A stretch of DNA of 64,000 nucleotides from NCBI GenBank assembly GCA_022836615.1, contig MU405218.1:310001-374000 (forward strand), in the 5' to 3' direction. Of this stretch, positions 22,770-34,710 are shown piece after piece; positions within the stretch are counted from its first letter, which is position 1, and every line of letters begins with the position of its first letter. The stretch comes from Annulohypoxylon bovei var. microspora (lineage: Eukaryota > Ascomycota > Sordariomycetes > Xylariales > Hypoxylaceae). The notes below the pieces were generated by a model that was given only the letters and a program-made list of their open reading frames with translations, searched no databases and was not told the origin of the DNA. The position numbers and the translations under genes were made by a program.

Positions 22770-23976
22770 ATGTTGTTCACGTTCACCAAGCCCAAATCCA
22801 AGTTAACCTGGCTCATCACCGGCTGCTCCTCCGGATTCGGCCTGACACTAACCCGGCTAGCACTCGCGGGCGGCCACACCGTGATCGCGACCTCGCGCTC
22901 ACCCTCACGCACGCCCTCGCTCGTCGCCGAAGTCGAGAGCCAGGGGGGGAAGTGGCTGGCTCTCGACGTGAGCGACCCGCGCAGCGGCGCCATCGTCGAG
23001 GAGCTCGAGCAGTCGGGGGCCGAGATCGACGTGCTGGTGAACAACGCCGGCTACTCCATCTTCTCGCCCATCGAGACCTGCACCGAGGAGGAGCTCCGCG
23101 GCCAGATGGAGTGCATGTACCTCGGCCCCCTGCGGCTGATCCGCGCCGTGGTCCCCCACATGCGCAGGCGTCGCTACGGCGTTATCGTGAACTTCAGCAC
23201 CGGCGCCGCTCTCGCGGGCAGGGATACGATGGGGGCTTACGCGGGAGCTAAGGCCGGACTCGATGGTACGTTTCTTTTAGGATATCTGCTTCGTATACGA
23301 ATTTTTCTTTTTTAACTCGGTGATACGTACTGTAGGTATCACCAGAGTCCTAGCAAAGGAAGTGGCCCCGTACAACATCCGCGCCCTAACTGTCATCCTG
23401 GGCGCATTTAACACAGAGATGGCCATCCACACCGCTGTGGGAAAGAACCCGCTTCCCGACGATTACAAAGGTTCTGTGTCCGACCAGATGTTCCAGTTTC
23501 TCACTAGCCCCCAGTCTAGCTTACCAGGCGGCCAGACGGGCATGGGCGATAGGAATAAAGCCATGCAGGCCGTATACGAGGTGGTTATCGGAGAGGGCGT
23601 CGGAGCTGGACTTGAGGCGGAACAGATACTTCCCCTAGGTACCGATATGACGGCCCGTGTAAAGGGGGTTATAGAATCCTACGCACATGCTTTAGAGGCT
23701 TTCGAACATGTCACATTGTCACTAACCATGTTGCCGTTGACAAATTATGAACTTAGGGCCAAATATAGAAGGAGGGACAATTATATTCTAAAAAACTTTT
23801 TGGAGTTCCTGCTTTATAAGTTACCAAATTGCTCGAAGTCAACTTATGGTGTGCTCACCCCTGAAGAGCGCCAAGACCGCGCTTTGACGGCAATGGTGAA
23901 TGTACAGGACCCTTTCTCACCTACCCCTAAACGATATAAACACCATGTTCTATCTCCTAGCGATATTAGAGCTTGA
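22770..23976 (+). CDS. Short-chain dehydrogenase/reductase (SDR) with unusual C-terminal extension
   Basis: Two exons (22770-23265 and 23336-23976) give 378 residues. The classical SDR core is complete: nucleotide-binding TGCSSGFG (about residue 16), NNAG (about 91), a catalytic Ser in NFSTGAA and the YAGAK pair (Y-x-x-x-K, about 157-161). The first motif suggests NADP(H)-dependent oxidoreductases of the kind annotated as retinol-dehydrogenase-like in fungi. The substrate is unknown. The core normally ends near residue 300 (HALEAFEHVTLS here). About 75 further residues (YELRAKYRRRDN to the end) have no SDR features, so the stop may have been lost or an exon boundary missed. Exon 1 is markedly GC-rich compared with its surroundings. 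Confidence 0.8.
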
Positions 23977-25325
23977 ATTTGGCATGTAATTGTGCGGTTC
24001 TGCCCTAGTCTACATGTAACAATTTCTGCCGCATCAACTGCAATTTGTGATAAGAGGAGATCCGCCTTTCCTGCATATGGTGAGCGTCAACGCATATATG
24101 GCCAGTCTGGAGGCCGGATATAAGTTGTTAGATATTGTCCTTAGTAAACATGTAGGTACATATAATCCTTCCCATGTTCCCCATGTTCCCCCAATCCCAT
24201 CCAAACCTCCTTTCCGTTGTCATATTTTCTTGAAGCTACACTAATATTCCTAGAAAATGACGAATGTGACGACACAACGACTTTATATTGGTCAATGGAC
24301 TACTGTAATCATACAGATGTTTAGTAATAGTATCGTGATATCATACAAGGCATCTCCGCGCATATTCAGCGGCTAATTGACTCAAGACTGGTTCAGGGGT
24401 ACTGAGATTGTCTTACATACATTCCCCCAAACATTACCAATAGAAATGGGTGTCCCCCAGAGACTCGCCGTTGGTTATTTCAAACAAGGTATGGGAATAA
24501 CGCGGTTCTTAGGGCGCGCCTGGGAAGTACTACTTGGACATGAGGTTTCGTTGAGGTAATTGATATGCGTATGTTGATACAGTCGGCGGTAGATGATAGC
24601 TGCGCATTGGCGCCAAGATTATCAATATCACCTGTCCATTGCTACAGGAAAAGTTTTGTCAAGCAGCTACTGAGATCCTTCCCCCCAAAGGATATTCTAG
24701 AGGTGGTAGACGTTGAACGATAGACACTATTCTTCTACTTTTCCCCTTAGCACCTAGGTAGGTACGTTTTTGTTAAATATCACTCAGCCAAGAAGCACAC
24801 TATGATAGCAGCAGCAAGCGAGCCACGAAGAATATTGACATGAAAACAAGCTTTCATAAATTATTGCCTAGAAACGGCCTATCCCATTCGATGGGTGTCG
24901 TCGTTTCTCTGCTATGATTTATGTACAACCGTGACAGTGTTCAACACACTGCAGAATGCATATCGCCCAGACATATCCCCCATGCTTTTAACCCATCCAT
25001 GCCCAGACCTGCCCTCGCAGAGTAACCGTCGCTGATGCCAAGCTTCCGACCCGACCCGATTTGCTCTGATCTTTTCTACAAACAGTTCTCAAGCACCGTC
25101 TATCGGCGCTGTGAAGTTTCGTACTCCGCCCGGGAAGGGAAATATATAGCTGAGAGAAGTGGGTACGAAATAAAAGAGATAAACATCGCATATGCCGCCT
25201 TGGGAGGTATCAACAAATATTCCAACATTTATACCCGGAGACAGACTGACGCCTGTTTGTCCCGTAAAATGAATATATACAATTCCACTGAAATTGGCCC
25301 TAATCTTGCCCGTTTTTATTACACC
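23977..25325. other. Convergent intergenic region
   Basis: No gene is supported. A 107-codon plus-strand frame at 25035-25358 overlaps the end of the regulator gene and lacks coding features. Confidence 0.5.
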
Positions 25326-27830
25326 TCAGAGAAGTCCCTGGGAATTATAAGCATTTGACCGGCTAGGCGGTTCATACCAATTCTGGTATGGATGGTTTGG
25401 GAGACTGAAGTCGGCAAAACTCAACGGATTGACGTGTATCGGCCGTGGCGCTGCTAACTGTTGAGGTCCCGACTGCGAAACTGTGGGCATCATTTGCTGT
25501 TGCGGAGGCGTGGTCGTCCGAATGGCTTGCATGGGTCCCATCTGCTGCTGGCGTTTTGGTAGTCCCATCGTGGTCTTATGACCGCTATTAGCTCGGGGTA
25601 AGAACTGCGCCGCGAGTCCTTTCTGTCCCATCTTCTCCCAACCCCAAATTTTCTTGAGATTTTGGATGACGCCTGCAAGCTTCCAGCCTGTCTCGCGATC
25701 AATCCTCTCTAAAGTTGTTACCACTTCCTGCTGCTCTGCAAGATCGGTCAGGATCTCGGCTACGATAGCTAGGGAGCGAATGGAGACGCTGGCAACGCCA
25801 CGGTCTTTGGTATGTGCCACGATGCCGCAGACCTGATGAGCATGATGCTGCTGAACGCTACGCGCCTCTTCGGAGTCTTTAGGGAGAACCGGGTTGATTT
25901 GCGCAAGCAAGCACTGCGCTGTATGGTAGTAGAGTCTACCAACAATGGCGGCGCGCTTGATGAGCCTTGATGACTGTTAGTCTTCATGTTCCAAGCGTGA
26001 ATCATCAACGACAGGGATGGGCAGGGCCACAGGGACAGAATCAACATGACATACCAAACATTAGGAAATAACGATTTATTAGCACCCGTCTGCTGAGAAG
26101 GATACAAGTAGCCGAATGGGTGCATGGGACGGGGGCACGAATTGTTCCAGCTGTCACACATATTCTTGAGGCGCTGCCACTCCGCATACCTGGCTTGCAA
26201 TCGGACCTGTTCATCGCGGGGGCTTGGCTCTTGAAACTTGGGGATGCTGGCACGAAAGTTGGCGATCTTGGCCACGACGTAGAAGATACGATGGACCCAA
26301 ACCTCCTCGTTATTCGTGTCCGTCTCCGTACTAAAATCCATATCGACGCCCCATTGGTCTGGTTCCCAAGCGGTCTGCCAGTTGAATGCTAGGCACGACA
26401 GAAGCTCCATGCCCACGTTTAACCAAAAGCAGGCGGCACCCAAGCCCTCACTTTTCGCATTCCATCCACACTCGCGAATGAGCGCTCGCGCGCCTGCGAT
26501 GTGACTCATGCGCTGTGTCGGCTTCTCACTCATGATCTCATACACATTGAGCACTACAGCGGTAGCTGCGCACTCGGCAGTGTTGCGTTCCGGATTCTGC
26601 AGACTACGTAGGAGCTGCGTTGTTGCCGTGTCGTAGTAGAAGAGTGCCTTGTCATCACCGTATTGCTGTGTAAGAGTTAGGTGCTTTACTCCGCATGCGA
26701 GGAGTGCATTTAGGAGCATCGGGCATTTGAGCGCATGGTACGGGATCAGGCGGGAGAAATGCTTCTCCTTGTCGAGACTGTCCATCCATACACCTACTTC
26801 GGAGACAAAAACCTGCATGAATCGTAATTCCTCGGGCGAATTGAGGTACTCTCGCTCTCCAGACTTTTCACTCGAAGGTGTCATCATTCCTGCATCGATA
26901 TCCGCTTCCACGTTACTATCCCCCGAGCCTCCCCGAAAGGTGGACGGTGGCCCGACGCCGGTGAAGCCGGCCACAGAATTTGCTGCCGACACATCGCTGC
27001 TCCGGTACCCGTTGTGAGATGGAGCGCGGTTTAATTCGTTTTTAACGGTCACAAATGGGTCTGGTGCCATGTTACCGTATCCTGTTGAGTGGGCAGAGCC
27101 TAGAGGCGCCAGGAAAGAAGCGTTACTGCCCTTCCGCGAATGCAGCTGGCCGTCGGCGATAAGATCCAGATGTGACTGGCCCCGATCGCCATAGTAAATC
27201 GATTGGGCCGTCGACATCATTGCCATAGACCTGTTCTCGACCCTGCTCTGTGGTTCCACATTCTCAATGGTGCGTGGCTGTAGTCGAGGGGTAGGGTTGG
27301 GGTCAGATTCCCGTGGTGGAGTGACAGCCTGGTATCTCCCCAACCCCCCTTGGTATTCTGACGCAATCATACGGGACTCGTCTTGAAATTGTACTATATT
27401 TACATTAGCTTTCAGCAGGATTTACCGGTCTCCCGCGTAAGGGGAACATACCCGCCCACTCTTCCGTCGTAGGTATGTAAGGTGGCTCCCTACAAGTCAT
27501 ATCGATAAAGTTCAATCGTACGCCTCGTTTGCATTCTCTATTACTCTTCCGACAATTCAAGCAGTCCGGCGTACCCTCATCACACTTGAGGTGCCTTTCT
27601 CTGCATGTTAAGCAGCCCGTTCTCACTCTCCTGCTCTTGGTGGGCACCGCATCCGAAGAAGTCATATCGGCGGCCTTGCCGGACTTGGCTGGAGTGCTTC
27701 TCTTCGAGTTAGGTGAAGCAGGACTAGATAGCTTCCGGCGCTTCGAAGCAGGGAAGCAGAATTGGTCGCTCGGAAAGCCGCTGTTGACGGTGCACTGCGG
27801 TAAAGACTGCTCGGCATAGTGGTGCATCAA
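25326..27830 (-). CDS. Zn2Cys6 fungal-type transcription factor
   Basis: Three exons (27830-27452, 27393-26055, 25965-25326) give 785 residues with frame continuity at both joins. The binuclear zinc cluster is at about residues 72-100 (RTGCLTCRERHLKCDE, then CLNCRKSNREC), preceded by a basic, Ser/Pro-rich N-terminus containing a probable nuclear signal (KRRK). The middle and C-terminal parts form the fungal-specific regulatory domain (KHFSRLIPYHALKCPMLLNA, ALLACGVKHLTL). The C-terminal tail is Gln/Pro/Met rich. It is probably a pathway-specific regulator, but its target is unknown. No biosynthetic genes lie beside it; the nearest gene is the SDR, 1.35 kb downstream in convergent orientation. 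Confidence 0.88.
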
Positions 27831-30800
27831 TGGCGCGGACGCGCCAAGTGAGTAGCCCGCTACGAGGATGTTCGACGGGGCGACGTCGTATGCCGCCAGG
27901 ACTACGGTAGATAAGCCCCCGTCTACACGAGGAGACTTTGGTGGAGTGAGGTGTCGAGAATATAGTAAACCGCGGTTCTCTTGGAACCTTCGGTAGCGGA
28001 CGAAGCAAACGGCCGAATACTATCTTCTGCGATTTATCAAGCTAAGACCGTCTTCGTTGCTACTATATCGACAGCCTCGTTGATGATGATCAATACGCGC
28101 AATATCTACCTAGTAAGAGATCTATCGGGCAAGTATTGTCGAGGACGGGACACGGATGGTGGGGGAAGAGGATTGATAGGAGCTGCTGAACGCCTCGAGA
28201 TCCTTCGATACGGCGTGCTGTACGCAGGTAGCCACGGCCGCTTATTCTCCAGAGTTAAGCTCAGGCACAGGATCTTGGGATGTGTACCGAATGTCTCGGG
28301 GTTTGATCGAGACGAATGCCAGCTGATTGGAAGCTCCTGATTAGGCGAAGCTGTGGTGTACCGTTGCGAGTGGTTTGTGTGTCGTGCCAATTTAAAGATT
28401 GGGACCAGGAAGTCAGATATTTGATACGTTTTATTCTTTCTTTTCTTTTCCTTTTCCCCTTTCCTTATCTCTATCACTGTCCGTCTCTTCCTCTCTTATT
28501 TCCGAATGGTCTAGATCGAATTAGTCTCTACATATAACATGTAGTTAGATGGATAGAGAGAGAAAAGAAGGTTGGGACAAAGTAAATATCTGATATGTCA
28601 AATAGGCTTTACGTCTAATCACTTAGAGTTTATAGAAGGAAGTTGAAGTAGCAAGAGATAGGAAGGTACGAAAGATAGTAGACTTTGGAAGTCGTGCTTC
28701 TTCGATGTTCCAAGGTCGCTTCCCAGGTACAGTAGGTATTGTATGTATGTATGTACGTACCTACAAGTAGCGATGTGATAAAGTTTAGGAGGGGGAGGCG
28801 CAATGATAATAAAAAAAAGCACAACCTTGAACCTCCACCTGGACAGTTCAAAACGGCTTCCGGCCCGAGTGATGTAAAATAGCAGGTATGAAGAAGGATG
28901 ACGACGATGATCATCTAGTACACAACTAGAGTTGTAATGGATGGATAACAAAAGATGAAGCAATTCAAATCAGGTATCTGGTCGCCCGTACTGCCCTACC
29001 CGTATTAGTGAAGTACTGTCATCTGATGTCAATGTCAATATCAATGTCAATGTTAATGGTTCGTTGGATGTTGGATGTATATTCGATAGTTTACGTATAA
29101 TTCGCCTGTTGTTACATGAAGCAATAAAATAAGGCTCCAACAAATTGTTTTTTTTTATTTCTACACTTTCTAGAAATAACACGGAACGTACATCTCGCTT
29201 TCGTTCAAGAGATTTCGGAACTGATCGGTGATCAATCATCAGTCAACATAATTACAGGGGTAGCTTTTGGCGTGAGATCCCCTTCAATACCAAACCGTTG
29301 CCCCTTGTCTTGTTTTCCGTCTTTTTAACCTTGCTAGTGACAGCCAAAGCTGGACGCAGATCCGACTAGGGGGTAACTAGCCAACCACATTAGACGAAAT
29401 CGACTACTTCCCACGATTCGTGCCCTTTTTGGTGACTAGTACGTCTCCACCGCCCCAGTATCATGGTAGCATCCCGCTCTCCGTGACGAGTATCTCTTGT
29501 TAGAGATGTGCTTCGGCTTAAGTTGCTTCCAGGAGCTCAGAGGCGTGCCGAGAACTCCAGGGACCCTCTAGCGGATATCTTACCAGGTACATACATGATA
29601 GCATCTGAACTAGAAACGCCATGCAGTCTGCATCGCATGAGCGCAAAAAACCTGCAAATAAAGACTTGCGAACGATGAGGTGACTACCTACACGGGATGG
29701 GACCCTGCCAAGCTTCTATGCAGGTGTAAATTATACGGGGATAAAAACTTACCTACATACAGCATATATCCTACCTGGGTGGGAACCTAGGGTACATACC
29801 GAGTAGGTAGGTAGGGAGCATATCACTAAGAACCACTAACGTCAACGGTTCTTAAAAGCGCTGAAAGTTCTAAAATTAGGTAGGCACACGAAAAGTTCCA
29901 ATGGCTAGATCTCCTCCAGCACCAACTGAAATATCATGTTTTGCTAGAGATTTACTTCTTTCGAATCTTATGTTGCCATGAAGAAGTATAGCCATCCTTT
30001 CTAAAAACTGGAAAACTGGATAGTGGCTATGAAGCTTCGATACTGTTTGATCGTCCCACTGCTACTATCTAAACCCCACTAAGGCGCTTGGTAATAGTAG
30101 AGGTAAAGTGCAGAAGTGTAGAGATATGTGTAGAAAGATCAGCTCTAGATAATGGTACATAATTAGATGCATCGCGATGTCATTTTGTAGCATAGATAAA
30201 CCTGCATGAAAGTCAACATATTATAAATGGAGAGACATCTTTAACATGTATGTCATAATTGTGGTACGGGACGCGAATAGGTACTGACAGTTGTTTCGCC
30301 GATGTTTGAATGGGATGGTTTTTCGTTTCAACCAACATTGGCTTGCAGTGCGTTCGATCCGGATGGGTCTCGGCAGAGAAGCGAAAACCCCTGCCGTCCG
30401 GTCTGAGCAAATGGATAGGGTTATGGGGCTAATGCTGCCGATCAAATTGCTTCCTCGCCGGTTTCGACGGAAACCGAGAACTCGTAAGCACTACTCACTT
30501 ATTATCTCCTAGATATTTATGTAGATATTTGGTAGCATGTTTCGACATCTGCTACTGATATGTATGGTATGGTATGGTATGGATTTATCAGCCAATCTGA
30601 TTATCGTAGGCCACTAAATATCCTAATCCACAGCAGACCCGAGAGAAGAGCCGACATGGATTTCCAATGGTTAACCTGAAGACATGAAGCGACGCAGGCA
30701 ATGTCAGATGATTCCCTAGAAACGTGAGGATACGTATGACACGTGCGTTAGATTGGAGGCGAGCGAGGGCTTCTAGCAAGAAGGCGAGATGACTCGACCA

Positions 30801-31603
30801 ATAAGAGCACCACTGAGATGGAAGCGATATTAAAGAGACCAGATTTCAGACCCGGTTCGTGAAAAGTCGGACCCGGTAAAGAGAGCTGTCGACAAGTGCC
30901 ATGTGTTTCTTGTTGCGGGTAGCTGCTTGCATCTAGCATGGTACATAGAGGATATAGATGCAAGCTGTTATTGGATATCTTGGTATCACAAGCTACGTTT
31001 ATACTCCTTCGGGGGCGATGAGTCGTGATTCTATCAAATAAGTAACGTAACTTACTGAGCGGAGAAGTGCTCTCTGCGGGGCCTGTTGTTCTATTGCCAG
31101 TGCTGTATTGCTTCATTGGACGGCATCACCCGAGGGCCCGTAGGAAGGACGGAGGCGTTGTAGAACTTGACGTTCAGAGATGAGGCCATCAGCCTGCATG
31201 ACTAGCTGCCTACTTAAGTAGGTAGGTACAGGCAATAGATCACGACCACTGAGGCACTCTCATCGAGCCAAGCTTAGAGCTGAACTGTTGAAGTCATTTT
31301 CTTGTCGAAATATTAAATGTTTCACGAGACATGAATCTGTCATGGGTATAGGAAGCCCGACTACTAGTATACATACATAATATTAGCAATATCTTATTTC
31401 AATATTCCGTATTTCGTTCACCTTTGAAAGTAGATTAGACGACGATCATCTAACTTGGATCTTGCATGGGTTCGGGTATGCGACTTTATACACATTCTAG
31501 GTAAAAACAAGATTAGTAACCTTGGAACCTTAACAAAATGTTACTTGGAGTGTGATACAGGTAATGCACTAAACCAGGGTTAAATTAACCCAAACCAAAC
31601 AGG
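27831..31603. other. 3.8-kb non-coding region upstream of the regulator gene
   Basis: No supported gene. The part next to the transcription factor (27831-28500) is pyrimidine-rich on the plus strand and may be a long 5' leader or promoter. Other content includes TGTCAA-type repeats at about 29026-29055, a (TATGG)4 microsatellite, and TAGGTA/TACCTA runs near 28740, 29750-29820 and 31205-31225. A 122-codon minus-strand frame at 30748-31116 has no protein features I recognise. Confidence 0.5.
30563..30582 (+). repeat. (TATGG)4 microsatellite
   Basis: Four perfect tandem copies of TATGG in non-coding DNA. Confidence 0.9.
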
Positions 31604-31820
31604 TGTGCGTTTGAGCCTCCTAATTGTACTAAATATCGTTTATGTGTAATAAATGTTATTTTATACTAGTAAGAGTAAACTTGTATGATTAATTATTAAT
31701 TAATCTAGGTTTCATAATTAATTAAGATTTGTGCGCGATTTAAGGTTATCCAATAATTAACGCTTACCACTATAAGTGGTCTAAGCGTTACTACGGAAAC
31801 CCTTAGATCAGGGATTTATA
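31604..31820 (-). repeat. 3' LTR of the TRIM-like element (RIP-mutated copy)
   Basis: 217 bases, aligned without gaps to 32565-32781. I count about 35 differences in the C-to-T or G-to-A direction in this copy, three in the other direction and no transversions. Many changes hit CpA/TpG, as RIP does. Confidence 0.88.
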
Positions 31821-32135
31821 TTACTTTCTTCCTTTATTATAATTATCCTTAATTATTATAAACGTAATTCCTCTTATAGTTGCCGTCGATTCTATTTATG
31901 ATCATCCATGATCATCATAATTGTACGGGGTAATTATTATCCACGTACGCTGGGAACAAGTTGCTGCCGTTGTTGTTGTACTTGCTTGGGAGCATTAGCC
32001 CTCCTGGGCCTTATGATAGCTATGGGCCATAAAAGCTTCGTGCTATATTATCAGCTATTTCTAAGTTACTACCTCTTTTTCTTTGATCGATTCGCGAATA
32101 TATTCGGCGTATTCGGTAGCGTACTCGGCAGGTGG

Positions 32136-32555
32136 TTAATTTACCATATCGATAGGCGCTGCAATGCCTAGCTCAAGTGCTGCAATGCCTGGCTCAAATA
32201 GTGATAAATTCGTTTTAGCAGGCAACGGGTTAGGTTGGTTAATTAATTTCCCAATCGCTATGCTTCTTATAAGGGTTATTATTATCGTAAACACCTGGTT
32301 GAACTTTCTATTCATATCATCCAACATCCTATTATGCTCCGTATTTTGGTAGGCTTGATTGACAGTATTGTCATAGTTCTTACAAACGCCGGCGAGGCTG
32401 GTGACGTCCGTGGGCGCCTTGCCCTTGCCTTTGCCTGCCCGTTCGTCCAATGAATCGGAACTGGTTACCTTGGACATGGTTGCCGACAAGGTGTGATGTG
32501 AAAAGAAAGTGTGTAAATGAGTTTTATTTGCGTTGTTGGCGTTCTGCCTGCGCAA
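32136..32555 (-). CDS. Internal open frame of the TRIM-like element, possible gag N-terminal remnant
   Basis: A 139-codon frame, or 114 codons from a second ATG (MSKVTSSDSLDERAGKGKG). It starts inside the element next to the 5' LTR, as gag does. It has a basic Gly/Lys patch, a helical Asn/Gln-rich middle (NYDNTVNQAYQNTEHNRML), and then a hydrophobic stretch that falls in the AT-shifted part. No zinc knuckle is visible. It may not be translated. Confidence 0.4.
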   Translation of the reverse strand: MRRQNANNANKTHLHTFFSHHTLSATMSKVTSSDSLDERAGKGKGKAPTDVTSLAGVCKNYDNTVNQAYQNTEHNRMLDDMNRKFNQVFTIIITLIRSIAIGKLINQPNPLPAKTNLSLFEPGIAALELGIAAPIDMVN

Positions 32556-32564
32556 ATAGCTATT

Positions 32565-32781
32565 TGTGCGTCCGAGCCTCCTAATTGTACTGAATATTGT
32601 TTATGTGTAATAGACGTTATTTTGTATTGGTAAGGGTAAACTCGTGTGATCAATTGTTGATTAATCTAGGTTTTATAACTAGCTAAGATTTGCGCGCGAT
32701 CTGAGGTTATCCAGTAGTCAACGCTTGCCACCGCAGGTGGTCCAAGCGTTGCCACGGAAACCCTCAGATCGGGGATCCACA
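32565..32781 (-). repeat. 5' LTR of the TRIM-like element (nearly unmutated copy)
   Basis: 217 bases, TG...CA bounded, with an internal inverted repeat (AACGCTTG...CAAGCGTT) around 32719-32752. It keeps the C and G bases lost in the left copy. The target duplication lies immediately to its right. Confidence 0.88.
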
Positions 32782-33225
32782 CAGGTACCTGATTAGCTAA
32801 TGCTGCTTTAGTAAATTATCCAATATTACCCCATTATCCCCATTTCCATCCCCACCATCAACAGTACTAAAATTGAAAGCACGGCAACTTTTGACGAAGT
32901 TTTGAATCTTGGAACAATCAACATGCGGCTCAGTTGAATACACAACTTCACAACTCAACCTAGGCCTGTTCGGGAGGTATTCGTCTCATCAACTATCGTC
33001 AACTACCATCTATTGTTTACACTCAAGCAGAAATGGTACTTAGAATGAATGATCATCGCTGAATCACTTAATCAACTCCCTAAACACCTTTATCTCGAAT
33101 GCTTTGAGGCCATCGCATAAGGGATGACGTACAAGGAAAACAAATAAATAATATAAGATTTCTATCCTAAGCGTGGTACAGAGAATTTATATGCTCGAGA
33201 ATCAACATCATAAAGAACAATAAAC
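32782..33225. other. Promoter region of ASA1
   Basis: No gene seen. It lies between the LTR element and the ASA1 start, so the element ends 444 bases upstream of ASA1. Confidence 0.5.
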
Positions 33226-34609
33226 ATGTCTCAGCATCAACCTGCGCAGCCTAGGTCGGTCCTTCGAGGTCATCGTACCCAGGTGCATGTCACTACGTTT
33301 ATCAGGGGCAATCAGAGATTAGCATCTGGAGATGCTGATGGCTTCGTAATACTCTGGGATTTGACTGTCATGCGCCCCAGAGCCGTCTGGCGAGCTCACA
33401 CAAGCGCCATACTCGAAATATCCGACTGGGGAGACGACAAGATAATCACGTAGGTTTAGTCTCATCTCACAACATCTCCTTTACGTCGTTTTCTTCATGC
33501 TTGGCTTTATGATTGGCTATTAGATGGCTGAGAAAAACCTCTCAGACATGGTAGAGACAATCGACTGGTTGTATGGAAGCTCGGTAGTCAAGATGAGATC
33601 GCGATGAGCACTGCTCTTCCACTCGATGAATCCGCACCTGAGCGACCTCAGCCGTGGATCCTACATATACTCGAAGTAAATGCTTTAAACTTTTGTTCCT
33701 TTGCATATTGCCCCCACGAATCGGATACCACTCAAGATGAGCTCCTCATTGCGGTTCCCAACACGCTAGAGTCTGAAGCTGTAAGTATCAAGCTTACCCC
33801 GGAAAGCGGTTTATTGCTCACATCTCGTATAGGTTGATATTTTCCAACTTCCGAGTCAAAGCCGGCAGCGGACTGCTAGATTGGGCAGCAAGACGGAGGA
33901 GAAGGGTATGGTTTTGTCGTTACGCTTGTTCTGGCTCGAAGGATACCTTACCCTTGCTGCCGCCTATGAATCCGGCCTTGCAGTGCTAGCACAACTTAGA
34001 AGGGGTGAAACGTGGGACGTATTATATAGAGCACAGGTGCATAGTCAACCGGTGCTCTCACTCGATGTGGACCCCCACAAAGAATTTTTCTTAACTTCTG
34101 GTGCTGATGCTGTCGTCGCGAAGCATCCGATCCCTACCGCGGCTTTTCCAGCCAAGGGACAATCGAGTATCGAAACACAGCCTTTAAAAATGATCAACAC
34201 TAAGCACTCGGGACAACAAGGCCTACGCATCCGGTCTGACGGTAAGATCTTTGCAACTGCAGGATGGGACTCAAAAGTGCGTGTCTATTCAACGAAGACT
34301 ATGACAGAGCTGGCGGTATTGAAATGGCACGAAGTCGGCTGTTACGCAGCTGCCTTCGCCACATTAACTGATGGACAACCACGAGATCCCATAAAATCAA
34401 ATATTCGGAACGAAGAGACCAAAGAGAAGCCGGAAAATGGAGCGGCTACTTCTGACATCCTAGAGAATAGGAATAGGACTCATATAATGACCTTACCTAA
34501 ACTAAGCCAACTTAGTGTTAAGGATCGGCGGATAAAGATGGCAAAAGAGGCTCATTGGCTAGCAGTTGGTAGTAAGGATGGAAAAATCAGCCTATGGGAT
34601 ATTTATTGA
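33226..34609 (+). CDS. ASA1: ASTRA-associated protein 1 (WD40)
   Basis: Three exons (33226-33449, 33546-33780, 33833-34609) give 411 residues. WD-type repeats are clear at the N-terminus (SVLRGHRTQVHVTTF, then LASGDADGFVILWDL), at the first junction (HGRDNRLVVWK) and at the end (HWLAVGSKDGKISLWDIY). The spacing, length and the C-terminal IRSDGKIFATAGWDSKVRVY block fit Asa1, a WD40 subunit linked to the Tra1/Tel2-Tti1 ASTRA complex that matures PIKK kinases and acts in chromatin. A Glu/Lys-rich insert (about residues 340-370) separates the last two blades. The gene ends 101 bases from the HAD phosphatase gene, tail to tail. Confidence 0.88.
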
Positions 34610-34710
34610 AGACTACCTGGGTTACCCCCTAAAAGTTCTATGAATAATAGTGCTGGTATACTCGAAGCTCTGTTTATCTGTCTTCACATACCTAATCATG
34701 CTGGCGTGCT

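Larger units (their letters stand above)
31604..32781 (-). mobile_element. Short non-autonomous LTR retrotransposon (TRIM-like), RIP-mutated on one side
   Basis: Two direct repeats of 217 bases (31604-31820 and 32565-32781) begin TGTG and end in CACA or its mutated form TATA, and enclose only 744 bases. A 4-6 base target duplication (CAGG, within ACAGGT) flanks both ends at 31599-31604 and 32781-32786. A purine-rich tract on the minus strand (AAAGGAAGAAAG, about 31824-31835) abuts the left LTR, so the element reads on the minus strand with its 5' LTR on the right. Just inside the right LTR is a minus-strand frame with gag-like charge. No protease, reverse transcriptase or integrase is present. 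This is the size and structure of a terminal-repeat retrotransposon in miniature, mobilised in trans if at all. Confidence 0.88.

Noticed and set aside
22730..23251. Several frames overlapping SDR exon 1 on both strands
   Set aside because: Caused by high GC in exon 1. The SDR motifs identify the true frame.
25035..25358. 107-codon plus-strand frame overlapping the regulator gene's end
   Set aside because: Overlaps the 3' end of a well-supported gene on the other strand and has no features.
30748..31116. 122-codon minus-strand frame in the gap before the LTR element
   Set aside because: No signal peptide, domain or splice partner. Composition is not gene-like.
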